64,000 bases of DNA from Streptomyces sp. TLI_171 (GCF_003610255.1 NZ_RAPS01000001.1:7343001-7407000), one strand, 5' to 3'; counted from the stretch's first letter, positions 1 to 8,392 are shown. Translations and numbers: made by a program. Notes: generated by a model not told the origin, from the sequence alone.

Positions 1-396
1 GACCTCGGCGGCTGGGGCAAGGGCTTCGTCCTCGCCCTGTCCCGCCGCTGGCCCGAACCCGAGGCGGCGTACCGCCGCTGGCACCGCGAACGGGCCGGCA
101 ACGACTTCGGCCTCGGCGCCGTCCAACTCGTCCAGGTCTCCCCGTACCTGTGGGTCGCCAACCTGGTCGGCCAGCGCGGCATCCGCACGGGCCGCTCCAC
201 CGGCGCCCCCGTCCGCTACGAGGCGATCGACACCGCCCTCGCCACCCTGGCCGCCGAAGCCCGCCGCCTCGGCGCCTCGGTCCACATGCCCCTGATCGGC
301 TGCGGCCTGGCCGGCGGCCGCTGGGAGCGGGTCGAACCGCTGATCACCGCCCGCCTGACCGCCAAGGGCATCCCGGTCACGGTCTACGACCACTGA
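1..396 (+). CDS. Macro-domain protein, 5' end cut by window edge
   Basis: The reading frame is open from base 1 to a TGA at 394-396 and shows the C-terminal ~131 residues. An early DLGGWGKGF, then GLGAVQLVQV and MPLIGCGLAGGRWE, match the end of the macro fold, which binds or hydrolyses ADP-ribose and related metabolites. The GCGLAGG glycine-rich loop near the C-terminus is the phosphate-contacting loop of this family. The N-terminal part, which carries the NAxN-type residues, lies outside the window, so catalytic competence cannot be judged. It is followed 48 bp later by a TerD-like gene on the same strand. Macro and Ter-type proteins are known to co-occur in stress systems, but a joint function here is inference. 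Confidence 0.8.
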   Translation, partial: DLGGWGKGFVLALSRRWPEPEAAYRRWHRERAGNDFGLGAVQLVQVSPYLWVANLVGQRGIRTGRSTGAPVRYEAIDTALATLAAEARRLGASVHMPLIGCGLAGGRWERVEPLITARLTAKGIPVTVYDH

Positions 397-444
397 GCGG
401 GAATCCGGGTGCGGCGGGGCGGCGGGCTCTGCGAGCATGCCCGC

Positions 445-2619
445 ATGGTGCAGTCCCTGATTCCGCTGGTGGTACGCCACACCCACCGTCTTCCCGTCCC
501 CGCCGGTCCGCGTGGCGAAGGGGCGGCGGCGGCCCGGCAGTTCGACGTCGCGCTGATGTCGGTGGGGTTCAAGCTGTCGAGCGACCTGCTGGCGCGGCTG
601 TCGTGCTGCCCGGAGCCGCAGGTGCGCGAGCTGGCCGGCGAAACCCTGGCCACCGTGCGGGAGTTGGTCGGCGACCACGTCCGGCACAACAGCTACTTCG
701 TGGACTTCCCGCGCAACGTGCCCGACACCGTGGAGTTCTGGCTCGACTGCCTGGCCGAGGCGCTCGCCGACAAGCCGCGCCGCGAGGCGACCCTGATCCG
801 GCTGTGGAACGGAGCCGTCGACCTGCTGCAGCTGCCCCGCTACGGCCGCTACCAGCACAGCTTCGAGCAACTGACGGCCGCGCACCAGGAGTTCATCGCG
901 GGCGCGGGCGACCGGGTGACGGTGCTGCACCTGGGCGGCGAGCCCGAGCAGGAGGTCACCGCGCTGTACCTCGCGCTGGCGGGCAGCAGCACGCCGCTCG
1001 GCGAGGAGGCGCTGCGCGACCTCGCGGTGCTCGCCGGGCCGTGCGCCGAGGGCCCGCAGCCCGCGGCGATCCCGGTCCGGGAGAACCGTGCCGTGGTCAA
1101 CCTGGCGCGGCTGAAGGCCGGTTCGGGCCTGCTGCTGGACACCGTCACCGACGTGCTCCGGCTGGCCTGCGCGCTCTCCGGCGGCGACGTCACCCTCGCC
1201 ACGCCGACCCGCTTCCGGACGATGTCCCGGCCGGCCCGCCGCGCCCTGCTCGCCGGGCTGGACGCGCTGGTCTCCGACCGCCCCGGCAAGCTCGCCGACG
1301 TGCTGACCCGCCGGGAGGCGTTCAAGCGGCTGGGCGAGCGCCTGCATCCGCACGAGTACCCGCAGTGGCCGCACGCCGCCTCGGTGTTCGCGGCGGCCCG
1401 TGGCGAACTGACGGTCCGCACCGCGGAGAGCCGGGTGGAGGAACTGCTGGCCGCCGGGGACGTGCTGGCCGCCACCGAGCTGCTGGCCGCGACGCCGGGC
1501 AGGCTGCTGCGCGCGCTGGACCGCCTGCTGCGCGGCTGCCGCACCGAGGAGGAGCGGGCGGCCGTGGTCGCCGCGGTCGAACGCGCCGCCCCCGAGGCGT
1601 CCGGGCGGCTACTGCTCTCGCTCCGCGAACACCTGCAGAACCGCTACCCGGGCGGCGAAGCCCAGCGGCTGTTCGTCAACCGGCACGCCCGGGCCAAGGT
1701 CCTCGCCGACACCCGCCCGCCGCTGCCGACCGCCGAACGCCTGCGCCTGATGGCGGTGCTGGACGCCGAGACCGCCCGTCGCCTCCCCGCGGGCCCGCGC
1801 CGCCTGCTGGTCGACCCGGACCTGCTGGACGTCGCGCTCCCGCTCAGCGGCAAGGCCACCGCGGCCGGCCTCGGCGTGCTGCCGCGCGGTTCGCTGACGC
1901 CGGTCCGCGGCGAGCTGCTGCGCTTCTTCGTGTACTGGAAGCAGCGCGGTGCCCGCGCCGACTTCGACCTGTCCGCGCTGATGCTGAACGCCGACTTCGA
2001 CGACCCCACCTGGCTGTCGTACACCGAGCTCAGCTCGGTGGCCGGCGAGCACTCCGGGGACATCACCGAAGCACCGGACGGTGCCTCGGAGTTCATCGAT
2101 CTGAAGCTGTCCGCGGTGCCCGGCTCGTTCATCGTTCCGCAGGTCAACGTCTACGCGGGCGAGAACTTCGAGCAGGTCGAGGAGTCGCTGTTCGGCTGGA
2201 TGCTGCGCGAGACCGAGCAGCTCGGCCTGCCCTTCGAGGCCCGCACGGTGCGGATGAAGTCCGCGCTGCGCGGCCCCGGCCGGGTCGCGCTGCCCCTGGC
2301 CTTCGAGCAGTGGGGCGACGGCGTCTGGTCCGCCCGGTGGCTGCAGCTCCACCTGCGCGGCAACCCCGACGCCAACCGGGTCGAGAACAACCGGGCCACG
2401 GTCGCCGACCTGCTGCGGGCCGCCGTCGGCCGCCAGTACCTGACGGTCCGCCACCTGGTCGACCTGATGGCCGGGCAGGGTGCGAGCGTGACGCTCTGGG
2501 ACGGCGAGCGGCTGCCGGCGGAACCGGTCTGCTTCCTCGGCCTGGACCGCCCCGACGGGCTGCACCCCGACTCACAGGTGATCACCCCGGAAAACCTGCG
2601 CGAGCTGATCCCGGCCTAG
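445..2619 (+). CDS. TerD-like stress-response protein with long alpha-helical N-terminal region
   Basis: A 724-residue protein. The ATG at 445 is chosen over the in-frame GTG at 409 because the intervening residues (RRGGGLCEHAR) look non-conserved. Neither has a strong ribosome site. Residues ~15-480 are leucine/alanine-rich and helical, without a recognised catalytic motif. The C-terminal part (~500-660) resembles the TerD/CABP fold: a DLSALMLNAD strand, SYTEL, HSGDIT, then FIDLKLSAVP and VPQVNVYAG, the order seen in tellurium-resistance Ter proteins, many of which bind calcium. It resembles the MXAN_6230/SCO0854-like group of large Ter-associated proteins, though no RING-type cysteine cluster is visible. 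Role: probably cytoplasmic stress response. Substrate unknown. Confidence 0.7.
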   Translation: MVQSLIPLVVRHTHRLPVPAGPRGEGAAAARQFDVALMSVGFKLSSDLLARLSCCPEPQVRELAGETLATVRELVGDHVRHNSYFVDFPRNVPDTVEFWLDCLAEALADKPRREATLIRLWNGAVDLLQLPRYGRYQHSFEQLTAAHQEFIAGAGDRVTVLHLGGEPEQEVTALYLALAGSSTPLGEEALRDLAVLAGPCAEGPQPAAIPVRENRAVVNLARLKAGSGLLLDTVTDVLRLACALSGGDVTLATPTRFRTMSRPARRALLAGLDALVSDRPGKLADVLTRREAFKRLGERLHPHEYPQWPHAASVFAAARGELTVRTAESRVEELLAAGDVLAATELLAATPGRLLRALDRLLRGCRTEEERAAVVAAVERAAPEASGRLLLSLREHLQNRYPGGEAQRLFVNRHARAKVLADTRPPLPTAERLRLMAVLDAETARRLPAGPRRLLVDPDLLDVALPLSGKATAAGLGVLPRGSLTPVRGELLRFFVYWKQRGARADFDLSALMLNADFDDPTWLSYTELSSVAGEHSGDITEAPDGASEFIDLKLSAVPGSFIVPQVNVYAGENFEQVEESLFGWMLRETEQLGLPFEARTVRMKSALRGPGRVALPLAFEQWGDGVWSARWLQLHLRGNPDANRVENNRATVADLLRAAVGRQYLTVRHLVDLMAGQGASVTLWDGERLPAEPVCFLGLDRPDGLHPDSQVITPENLRELIPA

Positions 2620-2918
2620 TGCTAACGTGAGGGCCCGGCGAGGCCATGAACGGGCTTCCTTCTCCTTTCCTCCAACGAAATCAGCCCGTTCGCTCTCCTC
2701 GCCGCCGACTTCCGGCCGGGGTGCCTCCCGAAGGCACCTCGGCTTCGTCGTGCCGGGCCGCCGCGAACACCGAGGCGGACCGCCGACAGGGTCTCGGGCC
2801 GGACGCTCGCCGTCAGGCCGGTGTCAGGCTGTCGAATCCCGGGCCAGCCGCTCGTCCAGCAGCGCCCGTCCCCGCGCCGCGCCTCCCAGCCGACGAAGGC
2901 GACCGCCACCGTGCGGAG
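2620..2918. other. Gene-poor stretch with one hairpin and a possible gene remnant
   Basis: An inverted repeat (GAACGGGCT at 2648-2656, AGCCCGTTC at 2683-2691) could end the TerD-like transcript, although its loop is 26 nt. On the minus strand, about 2824-2912, one frame reads VAVAFVGWEARRG and a neighbouring frame continues RALLDERLARDSTA to a stop. This looks like the C-terminal tail of a decayed protein with a frameshift. I cannot assign a family. Confidence 0.3.
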
Positions 2919-3863
2919 TCAGGCACCGGGGGCGCGGCCGGCTCCGGAGGGCGTGGTTCCGGTCCGGGGCGGTGCCAGAGTGAGGGGGCCGAGTTCGGCG
3001 GCGGTGCGGGCGAGGGCGTGCAGGGCGGGGTCGTCGGTGGCGGAGCGCCAGGTGAGGGCGAAGCGCAGGGGCGGGGCGTCGTGGACGGGGAGGAAGACGA
3101 TCCCCGGTGGCCGGTTGTAGCGGGCGGCGATCTCGCCCAGCGGGTGGACGCAGCGCCCGGCGGCGGTCAGCGAGAGGATCTCGTGCAGGGTCCGCGCGCT
3201 CGGCCCGCGCGGCACCCGTCGGCCGAGCGGAGTGCGCAGCGGCACCAGGGCGTCGACCCAGTAGTCGGGGGCATCGGGGCCGAAGTCCGCGACGTGGTTG
3301 TCCGCCAGGTCCTCCAGCGTGGCGCTGCCGCGCTCGGCGAGCGGGTGGTCGGCGGCGACCGCCAGGACCCGTCCGGTGATCAGGACGGTGGGGCCGACGG
3401 TGAGGTCGGGTTCGGCGACCGGCAGCCACAGCACGTTGGCGTCGTGGTCCCCGCTGCGCAGGGCGGTGAACGGGTCGCAGCCGTTGACCTCGGCGAACTC
3501 GATGTCGCCGCCGGGGTGAGCGGCCCGGAACGCCTCGACCAGCGGCCGCAGTTCGTATCCGGCGTGGCCGAACACGCCCACCCGCAAGGTCCGTTCCGGG
3601 CCCGGACCGGCGGCTCGGGCGCGGGCCAGCCCGGCGTGCAGCAGGTCGACTGCCTGCTGCAGGTCCTCGCGCAGCCGTCTCCCGACCGGAGTGAGCGCCA
3701 CCCGCCGGCTGGTGCGGTCGAACAGTGTCACGCCGAGCCTGCGTTCCTGACTGCGGATCGATTGGCTGACCCGGGCCTGCGAGACGTGCAGCCGCTCGGC
3801 CGTCCGGCCGAAGTGCAATTCCTCGGCCAGGGTCAGGAAGATCTCGATGTCGCGCAGCTCCAT
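2919..3863 (-). CDS. LysR-family transcriptional regulator
   Basis: 314 residues starting at MELRDIEIF. The longer upstream frame is ignored because this start gives the canonical LysR N-terminus. The winged HTH occupies residues ~3-60 (ELHFGRTAERLHVSQARVSQSI), followed by an effector-binding domain of typical length (HAGYELRPLVEAF, then VSG/GRVLAV strands). The gene is divergent from an SDR reductase at 3965, with 101 bp between them. A dyad ATAAC-N6-GTTAT at 3866-3881 lies 2 bp upstream of the start and is a good candidate for its autoregulatory box. It probably controls the SDR gene. The inducer is unknown. Confidence 0.9.
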   Translation of the reverse strand: MELRDIEIFLTLAEELHFGRTAERLHVSQARVSQSIRSQERRLGVTLFDRTSRRVALTPVGRRLREDLQQAVDLLHAGLARARAAGPGPERTLRVGVFGHAGYELRPLVEAFRAAHPGGDIEFAEVNGCDPFTALRSGDHDANVLWLPVAEPDLTVGPTVLITGRVLAVAADHPLAERGSATLEDLADNHVADFGPDAPDYWVDALVPLRTPLGRRVPRGPSARTLHEILSLTAAGRCVHPLGEIAARYNRPPGIVFLPVHDAPPLRFALTWRSATDDPALHALARTAAELGPLTLAPPRTGTTPSGAGRAPGA

Positions 3864-3865
3864 CC

Positions 3866-3881
3866 ATAACCCCCGTGTTAT
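3866..3881. promoter_or_regulatory. Candidate LysR operator
   Basis: ATAAC (3866-3870) and GTTAT (3877-3881) form a perfect 5-bp dyad with a 6-nt spacer, of the T-N11/12-A kind. It lies between the divergent LysR and SDR genes, almost touching the LysR start codon. Its position fits autorepression plus control of the reductase. Confidence 0.5.
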
Positions 3882-3964
3882 CGACAGGTCGGCGGACTGC
3901 CCATTGATCCACTTGCCGACCCGCCGAGATGCTAAACGCGTCACCACGTGAAAGGACAACGGAG

Positions 3965-4699
3965 ATGCGACGGACCTCGGTACTGGTCACCGGAGCCAAC
4001 AAGGGACTCGGCTACGAAACCGCCCGCCGGCTCGGCGGGTTGGGCTGGACCGTCTTCCTCGGCTCGCGCGACCGGGAACGCGGGCGGGCCGCCGTGGAGA
4101 AGCTGGCCGCCGAGGGCGTGGACGCGATCCTGGTCCCGCTGGACGTCACCTCGGAGGAGTCGGTCGCCGGGGCGCTCCGACTCGTCGAGGAGCACACCGA
4201 CCGGCTCGACGTCCTGGTCAACAACGCCGGCGACCCCGGCCGGATCGTGCCGCCCGCGGACGCCACGGCCGAGGAGGTCCACAGCGCCTTCGACACCAAC
4301 GTGTACGGGACGATCCGGGTCACCCACGCGTTCCTGCCGCTGCTGCGGGCGGCCGACAACCCCCGGGTGGTGATGGTCTCCAGCGCGGCCGGCTCGTTCG
4401 CCGTCGTCACCGACCCGGCGCAGCCCGTCTCCCGGATGCATGAACTCGCCTACACCACCTCCAAGGCGGCGCTCAACATGCTCACCGTCCGCTACGCGCA
4501 GGCGCTGCCGGAGATCAAGTTCAACGCCGTCACCCCCGGCGAGGTCGCCAACCGCGCCTTCGCCGCCACCGACATGAACAACAACACCGGCACCCTCACC
4601 GTCACCGAGGGCACCGACTCGATCGTCCGGCTCGCCACCATCGGCCCGGACGGCCCCACCGGCACCTTCACCGACCGCCTCGGCCCGGTCGCCTGGTAG
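3965..4699 (+). CDS. Short-chain dehydrogenase/reductase
   Basis: 244 residues. The ATG at 3965 follows an AAAGGA sequence ~10 nt upstream; an earlier in-frame ATG at 3929 would add unrelated residues. The Rossmann TGANKGLG motif is at ~8-15, the NNAG motif at ~85, the catalytic serine in MVSSAAG (~133), and the YxxxK pair in YTTSK (~161-165). This is the classical SDR layout for NAD(P)-dependent carbonyl/alcohol oxidoreduction in the cytoplasm. It is closest in style to the carbonyl-reductase-like SDRs that usually sit divergent to a LysR or TetR regulator. The substrate cannot be inferred. Regulation is likely by the adjacent LysR protein. Confidence 0.9.
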   Translation: MRRTSVLVTGANKGLGYETARRLGGLGWTVFLGSRDRERGRAAVEKLAAEGVDAILVPLDVTSEESVAGALRLVEEHTDRLDVLVNNAGDPGRIVPPADATAEEVHSAFDTNVYGTIRVTHAFLPLLRAADNPRVVMVSSAAGSFAVVTDPAQPVSRMHELAYTTSKAALNMLTVRYAQALPEIKFNAVTPGEVANRAFAATDMNNNTGTLTVTEGTDSIVRLATIGPDGPTGTFTDRLGPVAW

Positions 4700-5030
4700 C
4701 ACCCCCTACCCCCGCGCGCCCCTCGTACCGAGAGCCCCCGCGGCTTCCCGGCGTCCCCTCGTGGTCGCCCGGAGGCGCGGGGGCCTCAGATCAAGGCGGG
4801 GTCCGTCCGGGTCGAGCAGTGCCCCTGTAGCGCACCATCGATGCGGCGGACGACGCGTTCGAAACCGAGGGCCTCGAACGGGCAGGTCATCGTCGGCAGT
4901 CTGCCGCCACCTGGCGGAGACCGGCATGGAGACGATCTACCCCGCCGAGCCGCACCACTTCACGGGACACCACCACGGCGAGGTTGCCGAGGTTCCGCCT
5001 CTGATGCGCCTACGGCATACAATCTTGCCC
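4700..5030. other. 331-bp intergenic stretch
   Basis: No convincing gene. On the minus strand a 34-codon frame starting MTCPFEALGFER (about 4891-4787) is open but has no ribosome site and no family I recognise; it may be a remnant. The distal end carries the -10 element of the next gene. Confidence 0.3.
5018..5023 (+). promoter_or_regulatory. -10 element for a leaderless transcript
   Basis: TACAAT lies 7 nt before the ATG at 5031, which has no Shine-Dalgarno sequence. The spacing predicts transcription starting at or next to the start codon. Confidence 0.55.
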
Positions 5031-5606
5031 ATGACGCATGAAACGGGTGAGCTGGACAGCCTCGTGCGCAAGCGGATCCGCGCACTGCGGGTCGCGCAGG
5101 GCTGGTCGCTGGAGGAACTGGCCGGGCGGGCCAACCTGAGCCAGTCCTCGCTGAGCCGGATCGAGAACGGGCAGCGTCGTCTGGCCCTGGACCAACTCGT
5201 GACGCTGGCCCGGGCGTTGGACACCACCCTGGACCAGCTGGTGGAGACCGAGACCGAGGACGTGGTGGTGAGTCCGAGGATCGACGCCGCGCACGGCATC
5301 ATGCGCTGGCCGGTCAAGGGCGACCCGGGCATCAGCGTGATGCGGCAGCGGATGACCGAGCCACCGCCGGAGAACCCGGCCAAGATGCGCGCCCACCCCG
5401 GGCGGGAGTGGCTGGTGGTGCTCTCGGGCACCGCGATCCTGATGCTCGGCCACCGCCGGATCCGGATCGCCACCCACCAGGCCGCCGAGTTCCCGACGAT
5501 GATGCCGCACGCCATCGGCGCGGAGGGCGGCCCGTGCGAGATCCTCGGCATCTTCGACCGCGACGCCCGCCGCGGCCACCAGGCCGGCCGGCCCGGTCAG
5601 GGCTGA
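5031..5606 (+). CDS. XRE-family regulator with C-terminal cupin domain
   Basis: 191 residues. An N-terminal helix-turn-helix (residues ~10-65; AQGWSLEELAGRANLSQSSLSRIENGQRR) is followed by a small beta-barrel (~85-180) with cupin-like strands (REWLVVLSGTAILMLG, EFPTMMPHAIGA). This architecture senses a small molecule in the cupin and binds DNA as a dimer. The ATG at 5031 is preferred because the HTH then starts normally and a -10 box sits 7 nt upstream. The SAM methyltransferase at 5707 follows on the same strand 100 bp later; in Streptomyces such pairs are common, so the methyltransferase is a plausible target. Confidence 0.9.
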   Translation: MTHETGELDSLVRKRIRALRVAQGWSLEELAGRANLSQSSLSRIENGQRRLALDQLVTLARALDTTLDQLVETETEDVVVSPRIDAAHGIMRWPVKGDPGISVMRQRMTEPPPENPAKMRAHPGREWLVVLSGTAILMLGHRRIRIATHQAAEFPTMMPHAIGAEGGPCEILGIFDRDARRGHQAGRPGQG

Positions 5607-5694
5607 GCCGCTCCCGGCTTGCGCCTCCCGCAGCACCGGACGCACCTTCCTTGCGCATTCCGGGAGGGTTCCTGCCGCAGGCGCATGCGCTCAC

Positions 5695-5700
5695 TACGGT
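5695..5700 (+). promoter_or_regulatory. -10 element for a leaderless transcript
   Basis: TACGGT ends 6 nt before the ATG at 5707. There is no ribosome-binding sequence between them, so the methyltransferase is probably translated from a leaderless mRNA. Confidence 0.5.
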
Positions 5701-5706
5701 GACGAC

Positions 5707-6600
5707 ATGACCCACGAGCACCCGCAGCACGGCCACGCCCACCAGCACCAGCACGGGAACCGGCCCGCCCACAGCCACCGGCCCGGGGAGGACGACGCCG
5801 GGCAGGCCGAGATCCTCGACCTGGACGCCGAGGTGCTGGCCGAGCACACCGCGGCGATCACCGCCTGGCTGCCGCTGGCCGCCGCCCCGCAGCAGATCGT
5901 CGACCTCGGCAGCGGCACCGGCGCCGGCACCTTCGCCCTGCTCGACCGCTTCCCCGAGGCGAGCGTGCTCGCCGTCGACGCCTCGCCCGGCCACCTGCTG
6001 CGCCTGCGGGAGAAGGCGTGCGCGCTGGGCGTGGACAACCGGGTGCGCACCGTGCAGGCCGACCTGGACGCGGACGGCTGGCCAGACCTCGGCGCGCCCG
6101 ACCTGGTGTGGGCCTCCGCCTCGGTGCACCACCTGGCCGATCCCGACCGCGCGCTCCGACAGGTCCGTGAACTGCTCGCCCCCGGCGGCCTGTTCGCCCT
6201 GGTCGAGCTGTCCGGCTTCCCGCGCTTCCTGCCGGACGACGCCCCTGCGGACCGCCCCGGCCTGGAGGCCCGCTGCCACGCGGCGACCGACCGCCTGCAC
6301 GCCGAACACGTCCCGCACCGCGGCGCGGACTGGGGGCCGGTGCTGACTGCCGCCGGGTTCGCCCTCGCCGGGGCACGCACGGTCACCGTCGACCTGGACG
6401 GCGCGGGCCGGGAGACCGTCGGCCGCTACGCGCTGGCCACCCTGGGCCGGCTCCGAGGTGCCGTCGCCGAGACGCTGGACGCCGCGGACCTGGCCGCGCT
6501 GGACCGCCTGCTGGACGCGGACGGACCGGACAGCATCGCCCGCCGCGGCGACCTCGTCGTCCGCACCGAACGCCAGGTCTGGGCCGCCCGCCGCGCCTGA
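5707..6600 (+). CDS. Class I SAM-dependent methyltransferase with His-rich N-terminus
   Basis: 297 residues. The first 24 residues hold nine histidines (MTHEHPQHGHAHQHQHG and onward), an unusual tail that could bind Zn, Ni or Cu. From ~50 the protein is a Rossmann methyltransferase: IVDLGSGTGAGT is motif I, VDASPGHLLRLR carries the acidic ribose-binding position, and DLVWASASVHHL is motif IV. A C-terminal helical region (ALATLGRLRG to LDRLLD) completes the usual length. The substrate is unknown; it could be a small molecule or a metal(loid) species. It lies just downstream of an XRE-cupin regulator. Confidence 0.85.
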   Translation: MTHEHPQHGHAHQHQHGNRPAHSHRPGEDDAGQAEILDLDAEVLAEHTAAITAWLPLAAAPQQIVDLGSGTGAGTFALLDRFPEASVLAVDASPGHLLRLREKACALGVDNRVRTVQADLDADGWPDLGAPDLVWASASVHHLADPDRALRQVRELLAPGGLFALVELSGFPRFLPDDAPADRPGLEARCHAATDRLHAEHVPHRGADWGPVLTAAGFALAGARTVTVDLDGAGRETVGRYALATLGRLRGAVAETLDAADLAALDRLLDADGPDSIARRGDLVVRTERQVWAARRA

Positions 6601-6657
6601 GCTCCCGTCAGCGCATGGCCCTGTCAATATTGTGGGACTTCAGCCGCGGCCTGGCGC

Positions 6658-6663
6658 TATCGT
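6658..6663 (+). promoter_or_regulatory. -10 element for a leaderless transcript
   Basis: TATCGT ends 6 nt before the ATG at 6670, without a Shine-Dalgarno sequence. Confidence 0.45.
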
Positions 6664-6669
6664 GACGGG

Positions 6670-7104
6670 ATGCCAACGATCAAGAAGGTTCAGATCACCT
6701 TTGACTGTGCGGAACCGCGCCGTGTCGCGGCCTTCTGGTGCGAGGTGCTGGGCTACGTCATGCCCGAGCCCCCCGAGGGCTTCGCCAGTTGGGAAGAGGC
6801 CGAGGCCGATCTGCCGCGCGAGAAGCAGGGCGCCTGGGCCGTCGCCGCCGACCCGACCGGCGAGGGCCCGCGGATGTACTTCCAGCGCGTCCCTGAGGGC
6901 AAGGTGGTCAAGAACCGCGTCCACGTGGACGTCCGGGTCGTCACCGGCCTGGTCGGCGCGGAACGCCTCGCGGGCCTGGAGGCCGAGGCCGCCCGGCTGG
7001 AGAAGCTCGGCGCCACCCGCGGGCAACTGCTGCTCGCCGACGAGGAGAACGAGTCCTGCCAGGTGATGCAGGACATCGAGGGCAACGAGTTCTGCCTCGA
7101 CTGA
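6670..7104 (+). CDS. VOC-superfamily (glyoxalase-like) protein
   Basis: 144 residues with one glyoxalase/bleomycin-resistance module pair: KVQITFDCAEPRRVAAFWCEVLGY opens the first beta-alpha-beta unit and NRVHVDVRV with CQVMQDIEGNEFCLD closes the second. The histidine in VHVDV and the glutamate in GNEFCLD occupy typical metal-ligand positions. This small group of actinobacterial VOC proteins has no firmly assigned substrate. It is monocistronic, preceded by a -10 box with no ribosome site and followed by genes on the other strand. Confidence 0.85.
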   Translation: MPTIKKVQITFDCAEPRRVAAFWCEVLGYVMPEPPEGFASWEEAEADLPREKQGAWAVAADPTGEGPRMYFQRVPEGKVVKNRVHVDVRVVTGLVGAERLAGLEAEAARLEKLGATRGQLLLADEENESCQVMQDIEGNEFCLD

Positions 7105-7191
7105 AGCCTCCTCGCCAACGGTTGGCGGTGCGCCGGCCGTGGTCCGCACGGGTACGCGCCACCGTTCCGGTCGCGGCCGGGTGACGAACCG

Positions 7192-7689
7192 TCAGGGCAG
7201 GTGGACCGGGATCACCAGGGCCTGGACCGGGAACAGGCAGGTGCCGCGGCTGCAGGCGGCGTAGTCCACCACCACCTCGGCGTCCGTGCCCCCGGTACGC
7301 TCGACGGGGAGGGTGAGCGTCACCGGCCCGTCCGGGTAGACCGGCAGCACCGTCTCCAGTCCGGCCGGGACCAGCGTCTCGACGGGACGGTCCGCGTCGG
7401 CCGGTCCGGTCGCGCGCAGGCCGCCCCGGACGGACATCCGGGTCGCCGTGCCGAGGCCGTCCGCCCCGCCCGCGGGCAGGTCCTTGCTGTACAGGTGGAA
7501 ACCGGCCCGCTCCGGCCGGAACCGGACCGCAACCCGGCCGCCGGAGACGACCACCGTCACCTCGACGCCGCTGCGGGCCCGGACGGCGGTGGTCCGGTCC
7601 GCGGCCGTCCCGGCCGGGAGGTCACCGGCCGTCAGACCGACCGCCGGGAGCAGCAGGGCGACCGCCGACAGCCGCACCGCCGTCCTCAC
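7192..7689 (-). CDS. Secreted DsbD-alpha-like disulfide-transfer domain protein
   Basis: 165 residues with a GTG start overlapping the upstream stop codon by 4 bp. Residues 1-30 form a signal peptide. The rest is an all-beta domain ending YAACSRGTCLFPVQALVIPVHL. The two cysteines, four residues apart near the C-terminus, match the redox pair of the N-terminal DsbD (alpha) domain, which passes electrons from the membrane domain to periplasmic partners. No membrane reductase domain is attached, so it is a free-standing alpha domain. It is translationally coupled to a thioredoxin-like lipoprotein, its likely redox partner at the outer face of the membrane. Confidence 0.7.
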   Translation of the reverse strand: MRTAVRLSAVALLLPAVGLTAGDLPAGTAADRTTAVRARSGVEVTVVVSGGRVAVRFRPERAGFHLYSKDLPAGGADGLGTATRMSVRGGLRATGPADADRPVETLVPAGLETVLPVYPDGPVTLTLPVERTGGTDAEVVVDYAACSRGTCLFPVQALVIPVHLP

Positions 7690-8321
7690 AGGTGGGGCTT
7701 CAGGAAGCCGACGATCTGGGTCGAGGTGATCGGGTCGTCGTTGACGAACAGCCCGTCATTGGTGGTGGCCCGCACGGTGCCGTCCGGGGCGAGCACGACC
7801 AGGCCCGGTATGCCCGTCACGTTGAGGTCGAGGCCGTAGGCCGCCGCCACGTCCAGGTTGACCCAGGCGCTGCGCGGGCCGGTGTCGACCTTGAGGTAGT
7901 GCGTCCCTGCGACGAGGGGCTTGACCCGGGAGGTCTGGAGTACCTGGTCGAGTTCGCGGCAGCTGGGACACCAGGCGGCACCGAAGTCGACCAGGACCGG
8001 TTTGCCGTCCGCGGATGCCGAGGCGAGCGCTGCGGCGATCTCCTGCCACTCCTTGCGGCCGGCATCGTACCCGGCGGGGAACCGCACCGCGGGCCGGGTC
8101 GGGGTGGGCGACGCGGTCGGCGAAGCGGCGGTCGGGGACGGGGCGGAGATCGGGCTCGCGATGACGGCGGGGGTCGCCGGCGCGGGGCTCGCCGCCCCGG
8201 CCGGTGAGCTCCCGCCGCCGGAGGAGCAGGCGGCGGTCAGCAGGAGTGCGGCGGCGGCCAGGCCGGCGCCGAGGGAGCGGGGGGAGGTGCTGCGCACGGT
8301 CGGGAATCTCCACATGATCAC
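7686..8321 (-). CDS. Thioredoxin-fold lipoprotein
   Basis: 211 residues. After a short basic N-terminus comes a hydrophobic segment ending in a lipobox (LLTAACSS), so the mature protein is probably lipid-anchored outside the membrane. A long Ser/Pro/Thr/Ala linker (~35-75) follows, then a thioredoxin domain with WCPSC as the redox-active pair and a cis-proline in TGIPGLVVL. The domain resembles DsbD-gamma or thiol-disulfide interchange proteins. A second possible start is 6 nt inside (ATG at 8315). It overlaps the DsbD-alpha-like gene by 4 bp, so the two form an operon for extracytoplasmic thiol reduction or isomerisation. Confidence 0.88.
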   Translation of the reverse strand: MIMWRFPTVRSTSPRSLGAGLAAAALLLTAACSSGGGSSPAGAASPAPATPAVIASPISAPSPTAASPTASPTPTRPAVRFPAGYDAGRKEWQEIAAALASASADGKPVLVDFGAAWCPSCRELDQVLQTSRVKPLVAGTHYLKVDTGPRSAWVNLDVAAAYGLDLNVTGIPGLVVLAPDGTVRATTNDGLFVNDDPITSTQIVGFLKPHL

Positions 8322-8392
8322 AAAAGGGGATTGGAATATAGCCGACCCCCCGCCGGGGCCGTGCGGAATTACCTCTGCGGTCGAAACGGCAC

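Noticed and set aside
150..2630. 826-residue plus-strand frame over the TerD-like gene
   Set aside because: Arg/Pro-rich shadow composition; the 445 frame has the TerD-like strands and normal codon bias.
4787..4891. 34-codon minus-strand ORF starting MTCPFEALGFER
   Set aside because: No ribosome site, no conservation I can recognise, and isolated position; mentioned only as a possible remnant.
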